A DNA stretch of 64,000 bases from Straminergon stramineum (Eukaryota > Streptophyta > Bryopsida > Hypnales > Calliergonaceae), in the NCBI GenBank assembly GCA_963920665.1, contig OY987265.1, forward strand, positions 18,543,001 through 18,607,000, in the 5' to 3' direction. The notes below the pieces were generated by a model. The model had not been told where the DNA came from and did no database searches. It was given only the letters and a program-made list of their open reading frames with translations. Shown here one piece after another: positions 36,488 through 47,587 of this stretch. Made by a program: the position numbers and the translations under genes. Position 1 is the stretch's first letter; each line of letters begins with the position of its first letter.

Positions 36488-36598
36488 GCTCTAAAATTGC
36501 CCACCTCTTGAAATGTACACTGTTGGTACATCTCTGTAAAGATGAAAAAAACCCATGTACGAATAGTTTACATTTGAGGAGGTGGCCAGTTCTAGAGC
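36488..36598. repeat. Imperfect hairpin inside the MULE
   Basis: Arms of 43 bp (GCTCTAAAATTGCCCACCTC... and its mirror ending ...GGTGGCCAGTTCTAGAGC) pair at roughly 34 of 43 positions around a 25-base loop. Size and arm identity fit either a small MITE or a microRNA-precursor-like fold. No homologue was seen elsewhere in the window. Confidence 0.6.
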
Positions 36599-37922
36599 AT
36601 GTGCGGATTTCGAGCCTCCTACCTTAGTGCCTCTAGTCTAGGAATTGGTCAAGATAGGCAATTGGTCCTCAAATCTCTTCATGGATCCCAAAGATTTGTT
36701 TTCCAACATGTCATTGAACTCATTACTGGTGATGATTTGCAATTTGCAATTCTGCGGAGTTCTTGATGTACCCCATCCTCTTAAAGAGACGGGTATGAGT
36801 TTGCCTACCTTAGCTATTGTGTTGTTCATTGGATTGCAGGCACTTGGTCACCTTGGAAGGTGGATGAAGTTACATTTGACGTCATGCAGTTCTTGAGGAT
36901 GCACTGGATTATTGCCAATTTGTTCCTTCAATTGCTTCTACAATTTTTCCAATTACAAGCATTATTATAAAGAAGAGTAGGTACTGGAAATCAAGGCATT
37001 TGAACCTATGTTTTCATTCATTGTTTCATGTGCCCATAATAATGATTTTGAACACATTTTATACAATGTTCCATTTCCTTTTCTAGTGGTGCTTTGGTTT
37101 CTATGTGTTGCCAGCTTTATTCTTGCTTATTGGGATATAATATGATTTTTGGTTCTTTGTTTTTGGATTTACCAATGAAGTTGAATCCTTAGAGTATCCA
37201 TTTTGTTAAACTGAATATTATGGCACTCTTAGAATGCACCTTCTAATATAAAATTCTATACATATTCCAAATTTTAAACTTATGTATTCATAATTGTTAA
37301 AATATTTGGCTTTAGAATCACACCACTTTAACAAAGTTGATGTTTAGGGGGGCCAAGAGATTTATAGTTCATCTTCATTGAAGTTTGAAAGTTTATTGTT
37401 AGATTAGGGAGATTACATAGCCATTACTTATAAAGTTGTTTAGTTTTTTGGACAAAAGTATCATCTATAAAAAGTTCATTGTAGGGCACTTACATTGTTT
37501 TCAAGACAAATTCTACAAATTGTTAGTTGGAATTCAAGGTAGTGGATGATTTAAATGCCAACTATCCAAAATTGAGCCTCGTACTACTCTTAGAGTTATA
37601 AATTTGCCACCCTCTTGATGTTCCTCGTAGTATGTCTATAATTATGGAGTTAAAATTAAAGCATTACATATTAAAATGAAAAAAATGGTGAATTTCATTT
37701 TTAAAATTTTAGAATTAATTGCCAAACTACTTTCTATAGGTTTTGCCTTCCACAACAGAGGTATACCAATAACTTCTATTCACTTAAAGGTTGTTGCTAT
37801 ACATATAGTGATCATTTTCTTGTTTTCAATGTCTTCTTTCAAGTTACTTACCTTATTTATTGGCTTCTATTTCTATGTATGATCTATTTGTTATTGCATT
37901 TTCACGTTGAAATGTTTATTGG

Positions 37923-40438
37923 TAGAAAGTACAACATGCGAAAGTCACGCAAGACATTGGAAGTACAAACACCTCCACTTGGTCATATTGGTTTTCAAGA
38001 CATCACATAGACCCATTCTAGTAGGCAAGGATTTGGCAATGCAATTGCAATTGTTCATGCATATATACCTTATGAGAGGGTTGAAGATTTTATTAAAGGA
38101 CAAACATGTGAAGATGGCTCGGCAGTGGGGTGGAATGTAAAGGATCGAAAGAAAGGGGAGGAAAAGAAGAGACCTTACATTTCTTCCTTCATTGAACACA
38201 CATGGTATGAGTGCGCATATGGCCCTAAGGATCATAGGAGTGATCATAGGCACCTCAATTCGAAAAAATGTGGATGCATTGTGGAGTTTTTTGTGAAGTA
38301 ACTACAATTGCATCCACATATAGCAGAAGTAGCGTACTATCATGTAGACCATACACGAGAAGATGGAACTCCTGCTCATGGCCCTAATGACCCACACTCT
38401 ATTGGAAGAACCACATCACATCATCCAAGGATGTCTACAGAGTTGAAGGCTTGGATTCTAAGAAAATTAAGTGAAAGGTTCACATCCCTCCAAATTTTTG
38501 AAGAACATAGGCAAAATTGGACAGAGAGAAGGAAGTTGAAACTACCCTTCATTCGTGATGATTTTGTACAATTGTGGGATATAGCATAATATGAAAGACT
38601 TGCAAAGATGGGAATTGGGCGTCGAGATCCTAATGACTATTCCAGTGTCAAAATGTGGGCCGAACAACATCCACATAATGTCTTCATGTGGCATGAGAAA
38701 GATGATGTCACAGACTTGCCATTTATTTTGGGCATTCAAACTCCATGGCAAAAAGAAATTATGATGAAATTTGGTCATAAGGGAGCCATCTCCATGGATG
38801 CTACACATGGTACAAACATTCCGAATTACCTATTGTGGTCCTTACTTGTATTTGACAATTGGAATAATGGTATTCCTATTGCTTGGATTTTATCTAGCCG
38901 ATCAACTAAAGAAGACCTTACTATGTGGTTGGAGCCATTGAAGAGACATATCATGAAAGATATGCCCACTTTTCTACCATCATGTTTTCTCACAGATGAT
39001 GTTGTTGAGATAAGAAATGCCGTAAAACGTGCATGGCTAGAAGATGATGTTCCAATGTATTTGTAAACTTTTCATGTGAGAAAAAACTAGAAAAATCATA
39101 TCTTACACAAAGTTCCAAACCTAGGGAACTTGCAAGACCTTGTATTAAAAGCTTTGCATGGATATCTATACATGCCCATTGAGTATAAAGACCACGAATC
39201 TACCTTCATTGACCGCACTCGAAAGTTAGGGGAATCTCTTTTTCAATATTTTTATGTAGACAACATGAAAGTCTATTTCGAGAAACACTACAATCATCAA
39301 GGTATGTGTACTTTTATTATAAATCTAAAATTGTTGCATTCATATCAAAATTATTGTAAATAAAAGTATTTATAATAATAATAATAATTATTATTATTAT
39401 TATTTCAATACATAATTAATGTTGCAAATATTTAATATTATTATGATCATGATAATTTGATTTTCACATGTTTTTTGTAGAATTGTATCTCATTGGTCTT
39501 GTCGACATCATCATTCTAATCAAGACACTCAATCAAGCATCGAAGCTTATCATGGAGCATTGAAATGGTAGATGCTAGTTGATAATCAGGATAAACGAGG
39601 TAGAAGAATTGATTTTCTTGTATGGCGCCTTACAATTCCAGTGGTAAGCCATTACATGTACATGCAAGAAAGAAAAATAAATGGCTTCGTTTTGAACAAA
39701 TCTATTGAAGACATTGTAAAAAATGGAATGATATGAGCCAAAGATATTCCATTTGAAGACATTGTATAACTGACACACGAGGAAAATATTTGGAAAGTCA
39801 AGTCGCAAATTGTACAAAATCGGTGGTACAAAATTCCAGAACCGTACACTCAATACGCTTGTTGCTCATGCAAATGGAGTATACGTGGAAACTTCTGTAA
39901 GCATCAACTAGCTATTCTACAAGTTTCCACAGACTTATCTTGGGATACTATTCTTGAGCATTTAGGGACCTATTATGGTTCCATTCGAGGAGGCTTGGAA
40001 GCTATGTTTCAACAACAAATTCCACTTGATCCATTTGAGAGTTCTAGTGATGTCGATGACAACGATAATACAATCATTGATAATGTCGGGGAGTCTAAGA
40101 ATGATATCTCCATGAGTGGTACTCAAGAAACAGAATGTGAAGAATCTCAACCATCCATCGGAAAGTCATTAGCACTAATTGAAAAATTAGTGAAGGATGC
40201 TACAGAAGAAGCAACTGCTAGCGGTTTAGGATTACTAAACCACATGCAAGCTATGATGACTAAAGTGCTAGTTGACATTCGACTTATTCGAGTGCTACAA
40301 GGTAGCAACCTTTCACATCCTCACGCTGTGTTTGAAGTTGTAGAAAACGGTGATGGCAACTCGGTTAGAAGAAAGAAGGATTGGACAGAACAACTTCTAG
40401 GAGCAAGAAAGAGAATGAGGACATCCACTACAAACTAG
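37923..40438 (+). pseudogene. MULE transposase with SWIM zinc finger, inactivated
   Basis: One reading frame, with interruptions, shows an N-terminal segment (KSRKTLEVQTPPLGHI...) and the catalytic core. This includes SMDATHGTN (first Asp, about 38796), SCFLTDDVVEIRNAV (second Asp, about 38990) and NQDTQSSIEAYHGALKW (Glu region, about 39520). A SWIM zinc finger CSC-x8-CKH follows at about 39868-39905, then an acidic/basic C-terminus to the TAG at 40438. Breaks: in-frame stops at about 38301, 38587, 39064, 39088, 39570, 39736 and 39766, and an intron-like gap 39302-39480 across which the frame does not join cleanly. MULE transposases are DDE enzymes that bind the terminal repeats and cut and paste the element. 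The enzyme is dead here. Confidence 0.9.
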
Positions 40439-43012
40439 TGAAATTTGAGTAATATATATTTTTATTGTTTTCAAATATTTTATTTTTGTCATTACTATTA
40501 TTTTTTTTTTTTAAAATTTATCATAGAATTACATCTTTGTAATATTTTCACTTTATCTTTATTTTTCCAAATCTATGTGGAATTGTTCTGTTGTTTAAAT
40601 TTGGTTGTAGTTTGAGTTTCATTTTATAGCTTTGCATTCAAATGCATTATTCTAAGCATATGTATTTTGACATTTTAAATTTTAAATTTCCACAAGTATG
40701 AATTTTATTATGAGTTGTATTCAATACAAATTATGATTTTCATGATCTATTTTGTTAAAACTTCCTTTTCTAGTTTCAAGATGGATTTTCAAATACTTCA
40801 ATATTTTAGGGAGGCTTTTGAGTTGGATGTGCATTTGGATTTGTAAAGTCTCAACGATCTAAGATATGTATGTCATTTGTTCTATCCATCAACTTCCAAT
40901 GTTGGATGAATTTGTGATCTACTTCCAAGCTTTGAATCTCTCAAGTATAGCTTCAATGTTTAAAATAATATAAATAAAATGATGGAATGTACTCTATTGA
41001 TTGATATACACACTTATTTTGTAGGGAGCCAAAGGAAAATACCATTAATATATTGTTGCATATGAATTCACCTTAAAAACATGTAGATTGTTGTGAGATA
41101 CTATATAATTCTACAATGTTCAAATTCATATATTTTATAAGTACATGTGAAATTATTATATAAATATCAAGATTTTATGGACTAACCCTTCATTGACCGT
41201 ACATCAAGAATTTAATGAATATCATCACTATAATAAAGTAATCTAAGATAACATATACCTAACCCTTTGAGGACCAAAGATAGTCCACATTTTTAAAATC
41301 GTAGCAAAGTATTATACAATGCAACTTATAATAGGTTTGTATTGATGGATCACATTATAAACTATGGATATGAAATATTTGTAACTAAGGAATTAAAACT
41401 CTATAAGAACATGCCGTTCAAATTCCTCCTAGCTTGTAGCTTAAATAATGATATCGAAGTAAAATGTGTTTAAATTCTTAAAAATTTAAATGAAGTTGAA
41501 ATAATTATTTGTAAATTTATTTTTTCATAAACTATGTCTATTTGTAAATCAGAACCTTTGATGATTTCAAATGGAAAGGACTAGTGATGAAAAAGTTATA
41601 ATTTTTTTTCACGGAAATTATTCATTTACCTAGAAATGTAACTTCATCCAATTTTGTTTTTTCACTCAATTTTCCAATAAAAAATAAACCAAATAGAATT
41701 AAGATTGTTTATACAAAAGTCTCACCCTTAGGATTGATATGTTTACATTCCATTTTAGAAGTATTGATGTTTAATGTTTTCTTGTATATTGAAACGACTT
41801 TTATAGAGCAATTTATGGAAATCCTAAAAACAAAATAAAATCCAGAAACTTAGGCCTTCAAATTGTTGTATATAAAAAAATTTCAATTGAAGACCTACAA
41901 TGCTAGCTACAATGCAATAATTTGAAGTTAAGAGGATTTAAAGTTTGATGACAAAGAATGGTGAAGTAGAAAAAATTTGTTTATTTTCACTATGAGAAAT
42001 AAATTTCATGATCTATTGCTTGAATACATTTGAAGTATTCCACATACTCTTATATGAGTTTAGTACAAGATCATATGGTCTCAACCTTCACCTCTCCCCA
42101 CTTTTAAAAGAAAACATGTTTTTGAATAAGAATTGATAATTCTAGAATGATCTTTGGTGAAACATAGAGTACTATACCATCATAGTACTTCACTATCATA
42201 GTAGCCATTTCATGTTCAATATGTAATTAAAGTTGGAATTTTTTTGGAAAATTCTTAAAATAGGAGCATTCCTTTAAAATTTGCACTTTTTTCCTTTAAA
42301 ATATATTTTTTCACAAAAGTAATCCCTTCTTAAAAAATGTGGAGCCTATTTCTAAAATTATTTTTTTCAAAACCCAATAGACAAGTACAATAGTTATGGA
42401 GCTTTAAGGATTACAATTATTTACAATTTCAACATGAATCATTCCTATTCATACGTCCTCAATAGAACACTTTTTTCTAATTGAGTTATTCGCCTTCTTC
42501 CTATTGTAACATTGCAAGCACTTGACATCAAATATTTTGCATCCTAAACCAAAGTAAATTCATCTTTACAAAGAGAGAATTATGGGTGGAGGCATGAGTG
42601 CAAGATGAATTACGGGTGGAAAGCTTTGTTGAGAGTGAGGGGGACAAACATTAAATCCACCATTACAAATATGAAAAATTGCATCATATTTCAAAATATT
42701 TCATGCAAGTTTACAATCTTGTAAGTGTACCCTAAATTTTCACTCCATTGCTTCTTTAAAAGTCATAATCCTACTACTTTGAATTATGAAGCTCCAACTC
42801 TCTAAACCCTAATTCTAATTTAGCGTGTTTATAAATCATGATATGTCTAAAATATATTTTTTTGCATTAGATAGTCAAGGATCCTCACAATTATTCTTGT
42901 GTGACTTGACTTTATTGCTTTCAAATATCTGCATTTCAAGTTTCTATTAGCATAAGAAAAGAAATATTAGCAAAAATTCAAAAAAATAATTCATGCATGA
43001 GAAAAAGAAAAA

Positions 43013-43279
43013 TTGCAGACAGGAGGAATGAGGGGAGATTGTAGGGAGGAAGGCGCAAGACGGGAGGGTGCAGGTCGGAGTGGGGAGGTCGGAGGGGGGG
43101 AGGTCGGAGGGGGGAGGTCGGAGGGCGCAGGCGGGAGGGTGCAGGTCGGAGGGAGGGAGGGCTCAGCGAGGAGGTCGGCGGGAGGAGGTCGCTGGCTCAT
43201 TCAATGGACAGTGAATGGACCCCCTCATCCCGTCCATCCATCCATTTCGGGGCAATGAGGGGGTCAATTCACCCTGGCC
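43013..43279. repeat. Right terminal inverted repeat and G-rich subterminal array of the MULE
   Basis: 43013-43195 is a run of GGAGGTCGGAGGG-like units, strongly purine-rich on the plus strand, with many G3 and longer runs that could form G-quadruplexes. It is followed by the 70-bp terminal repeat 43210-43279. The left end has the complementary C-rich version with fewer units, so the array has changed copy number since the ends were identical. Confidence 0.85.
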
Positions 43280-43288
43280 CTCAAAGTA

Positions 43289-44361
43289 GGCCCTGTCGTA
43301 TGAATTTTGTTTTCTACAAGATAATTGTAAAAAAAAAGCATCCTATTTTATGCCACGTTAATTCTATGCTCTCCACCACTCCCAGCTAATTGTGGGCCTC
43401 TCAAATTGCAAATACAAATTTGATCATTTGTGGAAAATAATTAAAATTCTATGTTTTCGCAAGGGGTAAATTCACCCTGCAGATCCGGGTTTAGCATCCT
43501 GCGATAATTATGAAACAATGGTACTTTTGTATTAAAATACCGGGGGGTGCATTCAGTTGCGCCGCCTTTTGAATTCACAGTCTGTCTATTTTGGTCCTGG
43601 CCCATACACCTCCGATATTACAGCGCCGGCCTATGGACGTCACCTTTCTCAGTTTGCCACCCAGTTCCTCCGATTCGTCTCTCGCGCTGCTGCCGCTCCC
43701 GCACCATCACGTCACCACTCTCCATCGTCAAGCTCCAACTAATCTACAGTAGCTCTTAACTTAACACAATCGTCACCCAGCTTAACTCCCTAGCCTCCGG
43801 GGAGCTAGCTTCAGAATTGCAGTTAGTATATATCTTATTGATTTGCACTCTTCATGCTGCCTAGCTTTCGTAATTGCCCCATTTGTAATCCTCGTAATCG
43901 CCGCGACGGACGCTTCTCGGAGGTGGCGCATCATCTAGTGGCTCTCGTAGAGTGTGCATTACGAGAATTGAGCACATCTATCTGATTATGAGAACACTGC
44001 ATGTTCAAATCCCCCAGCCAGGTAAGCACCGTGGAGATCGGTTCACAGCGTCGATCAATCGAGCTCTTTCCAGATTTGATTGCGTCGTGCGCGCCTGCTG
44101 GTAGGTGTCTATTGTTTCGCAATTGTCCAATTCGATCTCTTTTTACGTCTAGTGCGAATAGAATTATATTCGTTCGAATGGTGGTTTTCAGTTAGAGGGG
44201 CTTTTTAATTTGCTTTCTTATGAGATGGATACGAGGTTTCCGTTGTGCGACAATTCCACGGCAATCCGCTATTGAAACAAGTGAAGAGCTTGGGGGGTTC
44301 AGGGTTTTTGAATTCTTTGATTTTCTGGTTGCGTGCAGGAAGATCGAATTCGAATCGCACC
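43289..44361 (+). promoter_or_regulatory. Upstream region of the MYND gene
   Basis: About 1 kb between the MULE target duplication and the MYND start. From 43.55 kb composition becomes gene-like. A frame at 43557-43742 (...GPGPYTSDITAPAYGRHL...) is Ser/Pro/Ala-rich without a recognisable domain and may be leader sequence or a fragment. A GTAAGC donor-like site at about 44021 and a GTGCAG acceptor-like site at 44333-44338 could mark a 5'-UTR intron. The MULE sits about 1.08 kb upstream of the ATG and so may affect this promoter (inference). Confidence 0.4.
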
Positions 44362-46423
44362 ATGGCTGAACCACGGCTCTCCAGTCTTCATCGCGTCGTC
44401 CAGAAGCTAGGCCTGGACGAGGTGATTCCCCATCTCACCCATGCATCTGACCACTATCTCCATGCCCCATTCGCGAAGTTCCTCGTCTTCAGCGAATGCC
44501 ACGAAGACTTGGACATTCCAGAGCAGAGATTCAACCCCACGGCATTGCCCGAGATCGCCTACTCCGAGGTCCAAAACGACAGCATTGAGGACCGTCTGTT
44601 GGGAGACCCACGCTCCCCTCTCATGAAGCCCTACTTCACCACCATAAGCATGCGGGAGATCCAGACCTTGGTGTCGCAGGAGCCCAGGTTTGACAAATAC
44701 GTAGCATAACTTAGTTCAAATGGATTGGCATTACTCGTAATTAAGTTGGAGAAGTGACATAAAAATTTTGGTTGGACCACTTTCTTAGTTGTAAAGAGGA
44801 GTTGATATATATGGGAGCTAATATATTTGTTGGACTGCAGTGGCACGGTGAGTCTCATAGATCCTCCGTTGGACACGGACGACTTTCTGGGATGCCGCGT
44901 GTTCTTTCGTGTCGTGGCGGAAGCGGTGGAGCAGGGCATGCGCATTGTGGTTTTGAGGGAGGAGGAGCAGAGGATTGGGCTGGTTGTGCGTATCAAATCG
45001 CTGCGTTGGCTCAAAACCACCCCGGGAACTGTTTCTAGGGCAGAGAAGGAAACAGTTCTGTTCCAGGTAAAGCAATGGACGTGCATTCAATCCTCTGCAC
45101 AAACCTACCTCTGAAATGTAACCGTCTCTAGTCTCTCTCACCTCTTCTAGTATCACATACATCCTGTCATTCCCGTGGTCCTTCTCCTTTAATTTCGAAT
45201 AGCACATCCTTTCTTCTCTCACCTTCTACTTTGACATCCTATCATCTCTCATCATTCTCCATCTTCTCTAATCACACATCCTTTGTTGGAGCTCACTCAA
45301 CAGAAGAGAAGAGAGACACGCAGTTCAAAACTCATTTCGTGAATACAGATGTGATAGTAAGGAAATTGATAACTATGAAACGAATTAGAACTTCACAACC
45401 TAGCTTGTTGACTCATGGGCCCTCAAGTACGGATTTCTTCAATGTAACTTTAACATGCAACTCTTCATTACCACAATGTTACAGAACTCCGTATTATCAC
45501 GTGGAGTGTGGGCACCTAGGCTGTGACATTAAATATGTCTCGGTGTAGATGATTCTAGATTGTTTATCTACGTTCAGGATTTAGGGTTAATTTTAGCATT
45601 CTGAAATTCTGGTTTTAATTATCACAGCACAGTGTGATAGTCAGACGTCTTTCTATTGCTTACAATGGGGAATGTGTTTCAGGTCGAATATACGTTAATG
45701 GATAGGAAAGATGCACACAGTGACAATGAGAAGAATTTATCGGAACTCCTCGAGCAGCAACCAAAAGGCAAGATTCGGATTTGTTTGGGAACCAAACACC
45801 AAGTTCACTTCGTATTTCAGGTATAACAGATCTTATCATTTATGTACACTTGTTGTCAACGAATGCAACGTCTTTTGCTCCTTCGCAACGCATTTTTCTC
45901 TGTTGCCTTCCTTTATAAATATCAACCAGTCCTTTCTTTTTGACCAATCTGCTGAAATCCAGATAAATAAGACTCCGTATCTTTGTACGAAGATGTAGGC
46001 GAAAAGTATACAATATTTCAAATAAGGACTTTAGATGTCAAGGGTTAATTTTCATTAATTTGTTGTGAATCTGAACTCCCATTCTCGCAGGTCCTTCAAG
46101 CTCACGAGCGTCTTCTTTCGAAAAGCGTCATCTCTGAGCACGACAAACGATGGAAACCAAGGCAGAAATTTGTCCGTCCGTCGTTCATTGTACCCCTACG
46201 GACCCTTTCTGAATGTGCCTGTAGAGAAGAGCTTTATCAAGAAATTGGAGCTACTGTTGTCTCCCCGGCATCTGATGCTTGTGCAGTTTGTCGCAAGGTG
46301 GACGTGAAATTAAAAGTGTGCGCCGGGTGCAAATCGATCAACTACTGCGGACATGAGTGCCAAGCTACAGACTGGCGGTTTCACAAGCCAACCTGCAGGG
46401 CTCTGAGGAGTGTTCCCAAGTGA
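44362..46423 (+). CDS. MYND-type zinc-finger protein (4 exons, complete)
   Basis: Exons: 44362-44687, 44841-45066, 45683-45820, 46091-46423. All are GT-AG, phases close, and the product is 340 aa, ending RSVPK then TGA. The MYND finger is at the C-terminus (about residues 294-332): CAVC ... CAGC ... YCGHEC ... WRFHKPTC, with all eight Zn ligands of the C4-C2HC pattern. The N-terminal 290 residues have no domain I recognise. They are moderately acidic and start MAEPRLSSLHRVVQKLGLDE. MYND fingers bind proline-rich partner peptides and often sit in chromatin or chaperone-linked proteins (family knowledge); the exact role here is unknown. Start choice: the first ATG after a possible 5'-UTR acceptor, with downstream codon use typical of the gene. 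Confidence 0.9.
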
Positions 46424-47587
46424 GGCAGCATTGAATTTATTTAAGTGTGATAACACCTGTACGAAAAAATAGATACGAGGCACCTAGTATAAGTGTGAGA
46501 TACACCTAAAAACGTGAAGTTTTTGAGATTTGTGCCAGAGCTCCAGAGCTCCAGTTCAAGGGATTTGTAGAGACGGGGTTGTAAATACTATGTGCAGGCG
46601 TTTACAGTCGCAAATTTTATTGTTGGTAAGATAGATTTTGTTTATTTTTCATGAGCTTTCTGTGTATTCCCTGTATGCATCTCCATATGTGTTGTGGTTC
46701 TCTCCCGTGTTGTCATTCCTTCTGAAGTTCTTATAAGATGATAGTAGACTCTTTGGTCTTCAGGATATGTCACGTTAAAACCGCCGTTATCTATCTGGGA
46801 GCAAACCAAGCATTCCATATAGTTTCCCTTTGGTTGTGAACATACTTCTACAATAGAAAATGTTAATCTTCTACTCCGTATAAGTAAAGATAATTTTCTT
46901 AGAAATAGATCGGACGCCATTTGGAAAATCGCAATTGAAAAACAAATTCGACCAATTCTAGTTTGTTTGTTCACTAGGTGCAAATTAGGTCCCATGGCCT
47001 TGATTCTATTTAATATTCAAACACCATTCAAACTAATATTTAGTCTCTGCTCTTTCATACATTTCACATGTTGGGAATAATGTTACCAACATGCGAAGAA
47101 GTGTTGACACTGTTTTACCTTGAAGAAACAAGTACTGATAATTTCCCATGTGATATCTACAACACAATCACATATGACTGGAAGGGGTGGCCTACATTGA
47201 ATTCCGTTTATTTACAAACAACAAACACTAGAACTCACCTTGTGTTTTAGGACAATCAAATGTCCTCAGGGTTAAACTTCTTTCCAAAGTATACAATCCT
47301 TTGTATACTAAAACGTTTGTGCAATCCTGTTCAGTTTTCATGCGCATAAGAAAGTTGTATAGCCCTCAAAGAAAATGATGCAAATACCAACTCAATTAAG
47401 GCAGTCACTGTTTGTCCACATGTTGACTCCGTTCCTAATGAAAGGATCTGAATAGGTTCTCTTACCTTGGTGGAGACAGAAAACACCGATCCCAAGCTTA
47501 TCTAGTGCCCTACTTGTTTCTACAAAAATTTGCTTTCCAGCTAAAGTTCTCTTCAATAACTCAGGCATCATACAGAGTGGAAAAAAA
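46424..47587. other. Convergent intergenic region (MYND and UTP23 3' ends)
   Basis: The two genes point toward each other here. Nothing but 3' untranslated sequence and short noise frames is seen. No repeat matching other parts of the window was noticed. Confidence 0.5.

Larger units (their letters stand above)
34698..43279 (+). mobile_element. Mutator-like element (MULE), 8.6 kb, with terminal inverted repeats and 9-bp target duplication
   Basis: The ends are long inverted repeats. The outer 70 bp (34699-34768 and 43210-43279) match with few differences (GGCCAAGGTGAATTGATCCC against GGCCAGGGTGAATTGACCCC). The similarity continues inward through pyrimidine-rich repeats, giving a total inverted-repeat zone of about 190-260 bp. 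Flanks are CTCGAAGTA (34689-34697) and CTCAAAGTA (43280-43288), a 9-bp duplication with one mismatch, as expected for Mutator. The interior carries a MULE transposase remnant (37923-40438). The other 4-5 kb is AT-rich filler, except 35.0-36.2 kb, which is more balanced and may be the 5' leader or captured host DNA. Stops in the transposase make the copy non-autonomous now. Confidence 0.9.

Noticed and set aside
38308..40438. Functional FAR1-type transcription factor
   Set aside because: The DDE plus SWIM core resembles FAR1/FHY3, but the several stops and the position between MULE terminal repeats show a dead transposase.
43931..44030. tRNA-like stretch with TGTTCAAATCCCCCAGCCA
   Set aside because: The B-box word is good, but the T-arm and acceptor stem do not pair and no cloverleaf could be drawn.
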